DNA of 22,640 bases from JASJHI01 sp965371355 (GCA_965371355.1 CBDUYD010000028.1:1-22640), one strand, 5' to 3'; shown: positions 14,083-21,322, counted from the stretch's first letter. The notes: a model not told the origin generated them from the letters alone. Numbers and translations: made by a program.

Positions 14083-15237
14083 TCAGGAAGCGTCGAGGCT
14101 CTCGATCGCGGGACGAGCGAGCGCACTTCCGTAACGGAACGCCCCACTCGACCAGACCGGGCAGTCTCCGGTGACGCCCCTCACGGCATTCGCTCTCGCC
14201 GGGCAGAAGTGCAAGCCGTCGGGAGAGCGAACCGCATTGACCCCCATCCCAGCAGCGTCAACTCCACCGGTGCAGGGCTCGAACGCGAAGCACGGCAGCG
14301 TCGACGTCCAATGACCGTCATCGAGCACCTCGGCACCCGCGTCGGCGTAGTGAACGCCCGCATGGGCGCTGGCCGTCCGCCGGTAGAGGGCGTTGAGCCC
14401 GCCCCCTCCCGGAGGGGTGTGGTCGGCCTCAGCGCGGGAGGCCGGGGATCCGGCGAGCACGACCTGGGCTCCGATCGCAACGAACGTCGCGATCACGGTC
14501 TCCAAGTCGGCCGAATAGCGCTCGACGACAGCCGTGCCGGTCAGGAACTGGCCGGCGGCGTCGCGCATGCACGGCGTGAAGCTGTTGCCGACGAACTCGA
14601 TGATGACCATGCCGGGCTTCAGCGCGGTGACGTCGGCGGCCATCTCGTCGAGCCAGTCACAGATCGCCGTGCCGCCGTAGGTTCGCTCGACGACCTGCAT
14701 TCCGGAGCGATCGGCGAATGCCCCCTTGAACGCGTGCCGAGCCTCCCAGGCCAGCGAATCGCCGTAGAGCACGACCACCGGGCGCGCCAGCGGGCGGACC
14801 TCGAGAGGTGTTCCCATCCGATCCCCCTGCTGGAGATTTGCGCTCGCATCGGCCGGCGCGGCGACCGAAGCAGCCAGCTCGGCATCCGTCCGCTCGGCAT
14901 CCGCCCGGCCGGCATCCGACACCTCGACATCCGTCCGCTCGATTGGGATGACCGCCGGCCGAGCGCGCACGGCCCGGCCGGAGCCGTGAGCCGGGGCCTC
15001 ATCGTCGATCGGGGCGGCGTTCGGCACGGTCCGGTCGGCAATCGTCCCGACGAGGTACGACAGGTCTCCTCGGGCGGTCGCCGGGTCGGCCGCGACCGAG
15101 CCCGACCCGAACACCAACGCAGCAGCGGCGACGACGGCGCTTCCGCACGCAAGGCAACGTCTCAGCGATCGCGCTCGCCCCGCCCGGGGTCGACCGCCCG
15201 GTGGCCGATCGCCACACCCCGTCGCATCGCTCGCCAT
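14083..15237 (-). CDS. Secreted SGNH/GDSL-type hydrolase or esterase
   Basis: 384 residues from ATG 15237. An Arg-rich N-terminus and hydrophobic segment (about 28-49) ending SVAAD look like a signal peptide or signal anchor. A low-complexity region contains four 5-residue repeats (100-119). SGNH blocks: VVVLYGDSLAWEA (nucleophile Ser161), TYGGT (Gly189), EFVGNSFTPC (Asn218), and SPDGLHFC (Asp340, His343). Cysteines paired around the active site suggest an extracytoplasmic enzyme. Members are esterases, lipases or carbohydrate O-acyl esterases/acyltransferase partners; the substrate is unknown. This gene has the clearest Shine-Dalgarno of the window, GGAGGG 6 nt before the ATG, so it is leadered, unlike most neighbours. 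It sits between the two halves of the iron importer and is divergent from the Crp/Fnr gene. Confidence 0.85.
   Translation of the reverse strand: MASDATGCGDRPPGGRPRAGRARSLRRCLACGSAVVAAAALVFGSGSVAADPATARGDLSYLVGTIADRTVPNAAPIDDEAPAHGSGRAVRARPAVIPIERTDVEVSDAGRADAERTDAELAASVAAPADASANLQQGDRMGTPLEVRPLARPVVVLYGDSLAWEARHAFKGAFADRSGMQVVERTYGGTAICDWLDEMAADVTALKPGMVIIEFVGNSFTPCMRDAAGQFLTGTAVVERYSADLETVIATFVAIGAQVVLAGSPASRAEADHTPPGGGGLNALYRRTASAHAGVHYADAGAEVLDDGHWTSTLPCFAFEPCTGGVDAAGMGVNAVRSPDGLHFCPARANAVRGVTGDCPVWSSGAFRYGSALARPAIESLDAS
14881..14940 (-). repeat. Four tandem 15-bp imperfect repeats within the SGNH gene
   Basis: Units at 14881-14895, 14896-14910, 14911-14925 and 14926-14940 share GRCATCCG-like cores. 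On the coding strand they give ERTDV, EVSDA, GRADA and ERTDA, a charged linker between the membrane-proximal part and the hydrolase domain. Confidence 0.75.
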
Positions 15238-15305
15238 CGGAGTCCCTCCCTGTCGCGCCCTGCGACCTGATGCCATCGTCTGCTCGTCTCGCTCCCGCGA
15301 CCGTC

Positions 15306-15351
15306 GCCCCGGGCACACTCGGTGTGTGTCGCACACGCCACACGCCCCGGG
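15306..15351. promoter_or_regulatory. Nested palindromes between the SGNH and Crp/Fnr genes
   Basis: GCCCCGGG (15306-15313), CACAC-TCG-GTGTG (15314-15326), GTGTG-TCG-CACAC (15324-15336) and GCCCCGGG again (15344-15351) lie in the divergent region, the two central dyads sharing GTG. The TGTG/CACA arms recall Crp-family sites (TGTGA-N6-TCACA), so autoregulation by the adjacent Crp/Fnr protein is a reasonable hypothesis. Confidence 0.45.
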
Positions 15352-15385
15352 AGGCGAGGCGGTACGTGCGCAGGTGGCGAGGGAG

Positions 15386-15391
15386 TAGCGT
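15386..15391 (+). promoter_or_regulatory. -10 box (TAGCGT) for the Crp/Fnr gene
   Basis: TAGCGT ends 8 nt before GTG 15400, giving a leaderless start about 50 bp downstream of the nested palindromes. Confidence 0.5.
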
Positions 15392-15399
15392 CCGCCACC

Positions 15400-16089
15400 G
15401 TGGGGCAAGCGGAGCGTGCGGCATCGCCGAAGCCGGACTGGCGAACCCTGATCGCAGGGGCGGGACTCGACGAGCGCGCGTTCCGCGCCGCGTGCCGTAG
15501 ACGGCGCTACGCCGCTGGCGAGACGATCTTCCACGAAGGAGATCCCGCGAATTCACTCCATCTACTCGATGTCGGGCACGTCGCGATCCGGCTGACGACG
15601 CTTCGCGGCGACGTGTCGATCATCGACGTCCTGGGACCGGGCGACACATTCGGCGAGCAGGCGCTGGTCGATGACGACCCCGTTCGCACCGCGTCGGCCA
15701 CACCGATCGGCAGGGTGGAGACGCTGAGCCTGGATGCGAACCGCTTCGGGGCGCTCCAGGAGAGCAGCCCGGAGGTCGATCGCTTCCTCCTGATGGTGAT
15801 CAGCGGCCGCCTGCGGGACACGACGAGACACCTGCTCGAGGCCCGATTCCTTCCCGCCGATCAGCGCCTGTGGCGATGCCTCGAGCGGCTCGCCGGGCAG
15901 TTCGACGCCACGCGGGACGGGTTCATCCCGCTCACGCAGACCGATCTCGCAGCGATGGCCGGGACCACACGATCGACGGCCAACCGCGTGCTCGGTCAGG
16001 CGGAGGGCGATGGCGTGATCGCGATCGGACGGAGTCGGATACGCGTCACCGATCTCCCCGAGCTGAGACGGCGGGCCGTGGGACCCTGA
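15400..16089 (+). CDS. Crp/Fnr family transcriptional regulator
   Basis: 229 residues, normal for the family. The N-terminal cyclic-nucleotide-binding beta-roll has GETIFHEGDPANSLHLLDVGHVAI (40-63) and the phosphate-binding cassette FGEQALVDDDPVRTASA (84-100); Glu86 and the Arg96-Thr97 pair match the cAMP-contacting residues of Crp, so cAMP binding is plausible. No iron-sulphur cysteine cluster is present, which argues against an Fnr-type oxygen sensor. A long dimer helix (127-150) leads to the winged helix-turn-helix LTQTDLAAMAGTTRSTANRVL (178-198). The start is GTG 15400, supported by TAGCGT 8 nt upstream; an upstream open frame to 15322 crosses the palindromes. The gene lies between the iron permease and iron ATPase genes, but a role in iron control is not shown. 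Confidence 0.9.
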   Translation: MGQAERAASPKPDWRTLIAGAGLDERAFRAACRRRRYAAGETIFHEGDPANSLHLLDVGHVAIRLTTLRGDVSIIDVLGPGDTFGEQALVDDDPVRTASATPIGRVETLSLDANRFGALQESSPEVDRFLLMVISGRLRDTTRHLLEARFLPADQRLWRCLERLAGQFDATRDGFIPLTQTDLAAMAGTTRSTANRVLGQAEGDGVIAIGRSRIRVTDLPELRRRAVGP

Positions 16090-16123
16090 TCGATTCGACC
16101 CGATCAACCCGGCCGGGAATCGA
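16090..16123 (+). terminator. Candidate terminator hairpin after the Crp/Fnr gene
   Basis: TCGATTC (16090-16096) pairs with GAATCGA (16117-16123) directly after the stop codon, with a 20-nt interior that contains the self-complementary CCCGGCCGGG at 16108-16117 as a competing fold. No T-run. Weak evidence. Confidence 0.3.
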
Positions 16124-16182
16124 CCGGGACAGCGACGGGATCGATCGTTCCCATGATTCGTCTTGTTGATCGCAGCACCGGG

Positions 16183-16202
16183 TTGTCAAGCTAGCCTTAC
16201 AA
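16183..16202. promoter_or_regulatory. Predicted iron-responsive operator over the -10 of the ATPase gene
   Basis: TTGTCAAGCTAGCCTTACAA is a strong dyad (16 of 20 positions symmetric) centred on CTAG. Its reverse complement matches the operator at 11234-11253 at 15 of 20 positions (TTGT, AGGC and CTTGACA shared). It covers the whole -10 box TAGCCT, so a bound protein would block initiation. Confidence 0.62.
16192..16197 (+). promoter_or_regulatory. -10 box (TAGCCT) for the iron ABC ATPase gene
   Basis: TAGCCT ends 8 nt before ATG 16206 and lies inside the predicted operator. A TTGATC at 16166-16171 is a possible but distant -35 (20-nt spacer). Confidence 0.5.
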
Positions 16203-16205
16203 ACG

Positions 16206-17387
16206 ATGGCGAGGATGCCCGACACGTCGACCGGCGCGGCCGGTGGTGACGCGCCCGCGAGCGGCGCGCACCGGTCGGGCGTCGAGGTCGTCCTCGACGG
16301 CGTAACCGTCTCGTACGAGGCCGGCGTCGACGCGGTTCGCGACGCATCGCTCGTCGTGCCGGCCGGATCGATCACCGCTCTGCTCGGCCCGTCCGGGTGC
16401 GGCAAGACCTCGCTACTGCGGGCGATCGCCGGGCTCGAACGGCCTACCTCGGGCACCGTCCGCATCGGCGATCGAGTGGTCAGCGGGCCGAACACGTGGG
16501 TCCATCCCGAGCGGCGCCATGTCGGGATGGTGTTCCAGGACGGCGCCTTGTTCCCCCACCTCACCGTGGCGCAGAACATCGAGTTCGGGCTGCGGGCCAG
16601 CTCGCGCCACGGCACCAGGCTCAACAGGTCAGCTCGGGCCGAGCGCGTTCGCGAGACGCTCGATCTCGTCGATCTCGGCGGCCTCGGCGATCGTCTCCCC
16701 GACACTCTCTCGGGAGGTCAGCAGCAGCGGGTGGCACTCGCCAGGTCACTCGCGCCGCAGCCGGCTGTGCTGCTGCTCGACGAGCCGTTCTCGGCGCTCG
16801 ACGCGACATTGCGCGTCCAGGTCCGAGCCGAGGTGGCGACGATCCTGCGCGAGGTCGAGGTCACGTCGGTGTTCGTCACCCACGACCAGGACGAGGCCTT
16901 CGTACTCGGCGATCAGGTCGCCGTGCTCCGCGAGGGTCGCATCGAGCAGGTCGGAACCCCCGACGACCTCTACCGCCGTCCGGCCACGCCGTGGGTCGCC
17001 GGATTCGTCGGTGAGGCCAACCTCGTCCGGGGCCGGATCGGGTCGGCCATCGATACCGGCGGCAGCGAGCACGGCGACGATCAACCGCTGCCCGGGTACG
17101 CGGCAACCCTGCTCGGCGCGGTCCCGATCTCGCTGCACGGCAACGATCCGGGCGATCGACCCGCCGACGTGAGCGTACTCGTTCGGCCCGAACACGTATC
17201 GCTGCTGGCCGGCGGCTGCGCGTTGGTGACCAACGTCGAGTACTACGGCCACGACGTGCGCTACGAACTCGAGTTGAACGACGGCTCGATGATCGCCGCC
17301 CGGGCGAAGTCAACCGTCCTCCACGATCGCGGCGACCGGGTGTGCGTTCGGTACGACGGAGGCACCGCCGAGGCCTGGCCGGCATGA
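16206..17387 (+). CDS. fbpC: Iron(III) ABC transporter ATP-binding protein (FbpC type, with C-terminal TOBE-like domain)
   Basis: 393 residues. Walker A GPSGCGKTS (61-69), Q-loop Gln111, signature LSGGQQQRVALAR (168-180), Walker B VLLLDEP (188-194), D-loop SALD and H-loop His226 are all intact. The C-terminal ~140 residues form a beta-rich TOBE/OB-fold regulatory domain (SVLVRPEHVSLLAGG...VTNVEYYGHDVRYELELNDGSMIAARAK), as in FbpC, PotA and CysA. The nearby orphan iron permease/SBP pair, which has no ATPase of its own, and the shared operator make it the likely energising subunit of that importer; sequence alone would also allow a spermidine/putrescine or sulfate ATPase. An N-terminal extension of ~25 residues precedes the domain. 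ATG 16206 is 8 nt after the -10 box. Confidence 0.88.
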   Translation: MARMPDTSTGAAGGDAPASGAHRSGVEVVLDGVTVSYEAGVDAVRDASLVVPAGSITALLGPSGCGKTSLLRAIAGLERPTSGTVRIGDRVVSGPNTWVHPERRHVGMVFQDGALFPHLTVAQNIEFGLRASSRHGTRLNRSARAERVRETLDLVDLGGLGDRLPDTLSGGQQQRVALARSLAPQPAVLLLDEPFSALDATLRVQVRAEVATILREVEVTSVFVTHDQDEAFVLGDQVAVLREGRIEQVGTPDDLYRRPATPWVAGFVGEANLVRGRIGSAIDTGGSEHGDDQPLPGYAATLLGAVPISLHGNDPGDRPADVSVLVRPEHVSLLAGGCALVTNVEYYGHDVRYELELNDGSMIAARAKSTVLHDRGDRVCVRYDGGTAEAWPA

Positions 17388-17422
17388 CCATCCCCTCCGG
17401 CACGGCGGTCGACCCGACCTCG

Positions 17423-17428
17423 TAGGGT
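17423..17428 (+). promoter_or_regulatory. -10 box (TAGGGT) for the second F420-dependent oxidoreductase
   Basis: TAGGGT ends 6 nt before GTG 17435, supporting that codon as the start of a leaderless message. Confidence 0.5.
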
Positions 17429-17434
17429 GCCCGG

Positions 17435-18370
17435 GTGCAGCTCTCCGACCTCCGCATCTTCACCGAGCCCCAACAGGGCGCCACCTACGACGATCTCCTG
17501 GCGGTCGCCCGACGCGCGGAGGATCTCGGCTTCGGCGCATTCTTCCGCAGCGACCACTACCTCCACATGAGCGGCGACGGGCTGCCCGGCCCGACCGATG
17601 CCTGGGTGACGCTCGCCGGACTCGCGCGCGACACGGCGACGATCCGCCTCGGCACCCTCGTGACATCCGCCACGTTCCGCCACCCCGGCCCCCTCGCGGT
17701 GAGCGTCGCGCAGGTCGATCAGATGTCCGGAGGGCGGATCGAACTCGGATTGGGCGCCGGCTGGTTCGAGGGTGAACACACTGCGTTCGGCATCCCGTTC
17801 CCACCACTCGGCGAGCGGTTCGATCGCCTCGAGGAGCAACTCGAACTGATCACGGGCATGTGGGCAACTGCCCATGGCGACACCTTCGAGTCACCGGGAG
17901 GCCACTACCCGATCAGCAACTGCCCAGCGCTGGTGAAGCCGACCCAACCCGACCTTCCGATCATCATCGGGGGTGGAGGACCCAAGCGGACGCCGGCGCT
18001 CGCCGCACGCTTCGCCTCCGAGTTCAACGCGCCGTTCGTCCCGCTCGAGTTCTTCACCGACCAATGCGAGCGCGTCCGGTCGGCCTGTGTGGCCATCGAC
18101 CGCGATCCCGCGTCGATGACGTTCTCCGCGGCGCTCGTGCTGGCTTGCGGCGCGGACGAGGCCGAATTCGTCCGTCGCGCCGAGTCGATCGGACGCGAGC
18201 CCGACGAGCTCCGACAGAACGGCGCGGCCGGCACGCCGGACGAGGTCGCGGCCACGCTCTCGGCATGGCGGGATGCGGGCGCCGAACGGATCTACCTCCA
18301 AGTGCTCGACCTCGCCGACCTCGACCACCTCGATGTGGTCGCCGCCGAGGTCGCGCCGCTTCTCTCCTGA
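17435..18370 (+). CDS. LLM class F420-dependent oxidoreductase (TIGR03560-like)
   Basis: 311 residues. The N-terminus (FTEPQQGATYDDLLAVARRAEDLGFGAFFRSDHYLHM..DGLPGPTDAWVTLAGLARDT..IRLGTLVTSATFRHPGPLAVSVAQVDQMSGGRIELGLGAGWFEGEHTAFGIPFPPLGERFDRLEEQLELITGMW) closely matches the consensus I remember for the TIGR03560 F420-dependent family of actinobacteria. It is a luciferase-like TIM barrel that binds deazaflavin F420; the substrate is unknown. It is only distantly similar to the first oxidoreductase (4249-5232), so the two are not recent duplicates. It begins 47 nt after the iron ATPase stop with its own -10 box, so membership of the iron regulon is doubtful. Confidence 0.93.
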   Translation: MQLSDLRIFTEPQQGATYDDLLAVARRAEDLGFGAFFRSDHYLHMSGDGLPGPTDAWVTLAGLARDTATIRLGTLVTSATFRHPGPLAVSVAQVDQMSGGRIELGLGAGWFEGEHTAFGIPFPPLGERFDRLEEQLELITGMWATAHGDTFESPGGHYPISNCPALVKPTQPDLPIIIGGGGPKRTPALAARFASEFNAPFVPLEFFTDQCERVRSACVAIDRDPASMTFSAALVLACGADEAEFVRRAESIGREPDELRQNGAAGTPDEVAATLSAWRDAGAERIYLQVLDLADLDHLDVVAAEVAPLLS

Positions 18371-18388
18371 GACCGGTTTCGAGCGACC

Positions 18389-18404
18389 GGCCAGTGCCCT
18401 GGCC
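18389..18404 (+). terminator. Candidate hairpin after the second F420-dependent oxidoreductase
   Basis: GGCCAG (18389-18394) and CTGGCC (18399-18404) form a 6-bp stem with a 4-nt loop 18 nt past the stop. CCTGGCC (18398-18404) can also pair with GGCCAGG at 18429-18435, giving an alternative fold. The rest of the 194-bp gap to the next gene holds a CGTAGCTACG palindrome (18465-18474) and nothing else I recognise. Confidence 0.35.
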
Positions 18405-18552
18405 ACAAACGTTCGGCGGGGTGACGACGGCCAGGAACCCCGCTCGCGGCGTCCTCGTCCTCGACGTAGCTACGGCTATGCCTGCGTCCTGGTCCTGGCG
18501 ACCGACGCCCCTGACCCGCCGTCACCACCACCAACCTTCATGGCCAGAGCAC

Positions 18553-18558
18553 TAGCTT
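18553..18558 (+). promoter_or_regulatory. -10 box (TAGCTT) for the amidohydrolase gene
   Basis: TAGCTT ends 6 nt before GTG 18565, the expected leaderless spacing. Confidence 0.5.
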
Positions 18559-18564
18559 GCGGCC

Positions 18565-20223
18565 GTGGAGGAAATCGCGATCTATCCCGCCCGCACCATC
18601 GTCACGATGGACCCTACGCAGCCCGATGTCGAGGCGATAGCGGTACGAGAGGGCCGGATCCTCGCCGCGGGAAGCCTGGAGGAATGCAAGAGTTGGGGCG
18701 CGCATCGAGTCGATAACCGGTTCGCCGACCATGTGATCGTGCCCGGGATGATCGAGGCCCACGCCCACAGCCTCGAAGGGGCGTTCGCCCTGCTCCCCTA
18801 CGTCGGCTGGTTCGACCGCCACAACGCCGAGGGCGGAATCACCGGCGGGATCCGCACATACGACGGTCTGCTCGACCGGCTCCGCGAACTCGACGCCGAG
18901 ACCGCCGGCTCCGCTGAGCCGATCGTGGTCGGCGGGTTCGACCCGATCTACTTCGTCGACGAGGAGCGACTCACCCGCCAACATCTCGACCGCGTCTCGA
19001 TCGAGCGGCCGATCTTCGTGTTCCATGCGAGCGCCCACCTCGCCACGGTCAACACCGCGATGCTCGAGTTCCACGAGATCACACGCGACGTCGCGACCCC
19101 CGGAGTCGCCCGCGACGCCAACGGCGAACCGAACGGGGAGCTGCAGGAAATCCCCGCGATGTCGCTGGCGACCAGCGCGCTCGTCCTGATCTTCAAGATG
19201 ATGAACGATCCGAGGGCGATCGAGGTGCTCGGACAGATCTGTGCGAACCAGGGCATAACGACGCTGACCGATCTCGCGTCATCCGGTCTCCAGAATCCCG
19301 ATGGCCAGAAGTTGTGGCACGACACGGTCGACCGCGATGACTATCCCGCGAGGATCCTCCAACGACACGTCGCCGCGATCCCCCCGGGGGGCGAGACCTG
19401 GGACGATGCTGCCGAGCTCGTGCTGCAACTGGCCGCCGCCGACACCGACAAGCTGCGCACCGCCGGGCTGAAGGTCATTCTCGACGGCTCGATCCAGGGC
19501 TGGACGGCGAAGATGGACTGGCCTGGCTACTACACCGGTACCGACCACGGGCTCTGGATCACCGCACCCGACCAGATGCTCGACGTGTGCAGGCCGTTCC
19601 ACGAGCGGATGATCAACATCCATACGCACTGCAACGGAGACCTCACGATCGACGTCTGGATCGACACGGTCGAGCAGCTGCTGCGCGAATCGGCGTGGCT
19701 CGATCACCGCCACACCGTGCAGCACTCGCAGCTGACCAAGGCGCACCAATTCCGTAGGATGGCGAGGCTCGGGATGTGCGCCAACATCTTCACCAACCAC
19801 ATCTGGTACTGGGGTGATCAACACCGCGATCTCACGATCGGCCCCGAGCGGGCGCGGCGCATGGAACCGTGTGCCACCGCCGAGCGCGAGGGCGTCTCGT
19901 TCTCGATCCACAGCGACGCCAATGTCACCCCGCTCGGTCACCTGCACACGATGTGGTGCGCCGTCAACCGGGTGACGGCATCGGGTCGGGTACTCGGTGA
20001 GTACGAGCGCATCTCGGCCGAATCGGCTCTGCGGGCGGTGACGATCGGCGCCGCGTACCAACTGCACGCCGACGACGAGTTCGGCACGCTCGAGTGCGGC
20101 AAGGCGGCCGACTTCACCGTGCTCGAGGAGAACCCGCTCACCGTCGACCCGATGACGATCCGCGACATCGGCGTGTGGGGCACGGTCGTCGGCGGAACCC
20201 CGTTCGCCGCGAAGCGACCCTGA
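18565..20223 (+). CDS. YtcJ-like metal-dependent amidohydrolase
   Basis: 552 residues, usual for the amidohydrolase_3/YtcJ group. The N-terminal beta-sandwich part includes TIVTMDPTQPDVEAIAVREGRILAAG; the TIM barrel begins with the metal motif MIEAHAHS (His66, His68). Later ligands: VILDGSIQGWTAKM, IHTHCNGD (His353, His355), HTVQHSQ (His383, His387) and SIHSDANVTPLG with Asp451. The C-terminal GTLECGKAADFTVLEENPLTVDP closes the sandwich domain. It hydrolyses an amide or related bond of an unknown small molecule, in the cytoplasm. The start is GTG 18565. Its stop lies one base from the stop of the convergent CobW-like gene. Confidence 0.92.
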   Translation: MEEIAIYPARTIVTMDPTQPDVEAIAVREGRILAAGSLEECKSWGAHRVDNRFADHVIVPGMIEAHAHSLEGAFALLPYVGWFDRHNAEGGITGGIRTYDGLLDRLRELDAETAGSAEPIVVGGFDPIYFVDEERLTRQHLDRVSIERPIFVFHASAHLATVNTAMLEFHEITRDVATPGVARDANGEPNGELQEIPAMSLATSALVLIFKMMNDPRAIEVLGQICANQGITTLTDLASSGLQNPDGQKLWHDTVDRDDYPARILQRHVAAIPPGGETWDDAAELVLQLAAADTDKLRTAGLKVILDGSIQGWTAKMDWPGYYTGTDHGLWITAPDQMLDVCRPFHERMINIHTHCNGDLTIDVWIDTVEQLLRESAWLDHRHTVQHSQLTKAHQFRRMARLGMCANIFTNHIWYWGDQHRDLTIGPERARRMEPCATAEREGVSFSIHSDANVTPLGHLHTMWCAVNRVTASGRVLGEYERISAESALRAVTIGAAYQLHADDEFGTLECGKAADFTVLEENPLTVDPMTIRDIGVWGTVVGGTPFAAKRP

Positions 20224-20224
20224 C

Positions 20225-21145
20225 TCAGCCCAACTCGACGCAGGCGAGTCCGGAGAGTTCCACTGGATCGAGCGCACCGCGGAGCCCGATCACGACCATC
20301 TCGGACGTGTCGGGCGGGGTGCCATCCCACGCTGAGACCTCACGCCGCCGACCGACGACGTCGACGAGCACGGCAGCGGCGGAGCCGACGTTGACGATCC
20401 CCTTCGCGCGCACGACGGTGTCGGGCAGCGCGGCGACGAAGCGCCTGACGCTCTCTTGCCCGACCGGGCGATCGGACGACCACGACCAGCGCACGTAGAG
20501 CTCGTCGTGCGACGACGGCTCATCCGTCGAACGCCGCAGGTGTTGTGGGCGGACGCCGAGGACGACATCGGCCGGAACGTCGCCGTGTACGGCGGCGAGT
20601 CGTGGCACCGCTCCGGCGACGCCGTCGAGCCACGCTTCCGTCTCCGCCAACTCGTCGGGCGTTGTGAGGTCGGCCTTGGTCAAGATGATGAGGTCGGCGC
20701 CCTCGAGCTGGCGCAGCACCTCGCCGCCGACGTAGCCGTCGCGGGCGCGGGCACGCACCGTCGAGGCGTCGGCGAGCACGATCACTCCTCCTGGAGCGAA
20801 CGGTGCGACCGTGCCCCACGCCGCGGTCGCCGCTGGGTCGGCGACACCGCTGACCTCCACGACGATCTGCTCGGGTGGCAATGGTCGATCGATGAGCGAG
20901 CCCAGCGCGGAGTGCAGATCGGCGCCGAGCGTGCAGCAGACGCAGCCATTCGGCAGGCTCACGAGACCGTCGGTCGCGTCACCGAGGAGCGCTGCGTCGA
21001 TCGCGAGCGACCCGAAGTCGTTCACGACGACGCCGAGCCTCCGGCCACCGGGATCCCGCAACAGGGCGTTGATCACGGTCGTCTTACCCGCCCCCAGATA
21101 CCCGCCGATCACCGTCAGCGGCACGGGACTTCGGAGACGATCCAC
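20225..21145 (-). CDS. CobW/COG0523 family GTPase (metallochaperone)
   Basis: About 306 residues with GTG 21145 as start. G1/Walker A GGYLGAGKTT (14-23), the family metal motif GCVCCTL (CxCC, Cys68-Cys70-Cys71), VVEVSGVADP, and TKAD as the base-recognition motif in place of NKxD. The C-terminal CobW_C-type domain (DELYVRWSWSSDRPVGQESVRRFVAALPDTVVRAKGIVNVG) is present. COG0523 proteins load Zn, Co or Fe into client enzymes with GTP hydrolysis; the metal here is undetermined. The adjacent amidohydrolase is a metal enzyme and a conceivable client, which is an inference. GGGAG lies 9 nt before GTG 21145; GTG 21124 (giving MPLTVIGGYLG) and GTG 21190 are alternatives. No Zur box or clear -10 is visible. 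Confidence 0.9.
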   Translation of the reverse strand: MDRLRSPVPLTVIGGYLGAGKTTVINALLRDPGGRRLGVVVNDFGSLAIDAALLGDATDGLVSLPNGCVCCTLGADLHSALGSLIDRPLPPEQIVVEVSGVADPAATAAWGTVAPFAPGGVIVLADASTVRARARDGYVGGEVLRQLEGADLIILTKADLTTPDELAETEAWLDGVAGAVPRLAAVHGDVPADVVLGVRPQHLRRSTDEPSSHDELYVRWSWSSDRPVGQESVRRFVAALPDTVVRAKGIVNVGSAAAVLVDVVGRRREVSAWDGTPPDTSEMVVIGLRGALDPVELSGLACVELG

Positions 21146-21250
21146 GCCCCCATGCTCCCACGCGAGGTCGCATCGGACGCACCCGCGCACCGTCCCCCGG
21201 CATCAGTGTGAGCCACAACACCCAACGAGGCGACAATCGCTCACGCAGAA

Positions 21251-21311
21251 CCGCGGTTTGTGTCGGCGAATATCGCGGGCGCAGCGAATATCGCCGACGC
21301 AAACCCGGAAC
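21251..21311. repeat. REP-like 61-bp palindromic element, copy 1
   Basis: GGTTTGTGTCGGCGA (21255-21269) and TCGCCGACGCAAACC (21291-21305) form a 15-bp hairpin with one G-T pair; CGAATATCG occurs in both arms. It lies in the spacer between the serine hydrolase and CobW-like genes. Copy 2 starts 72 bp later and differs at only 4 of 61 positions. No coding or RNA-gene identity is recognised. Confidence 0.8.
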
Positions 21312-21322
21312 GCATCCGGCAC

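Noticed and set aside
16206..17387. Spermidine/putrescine or sulfate ATPase identity
   Set aside because: Sequence allows it, but the nearby ATPase-less iron permease and the shared operator favour FbpC.
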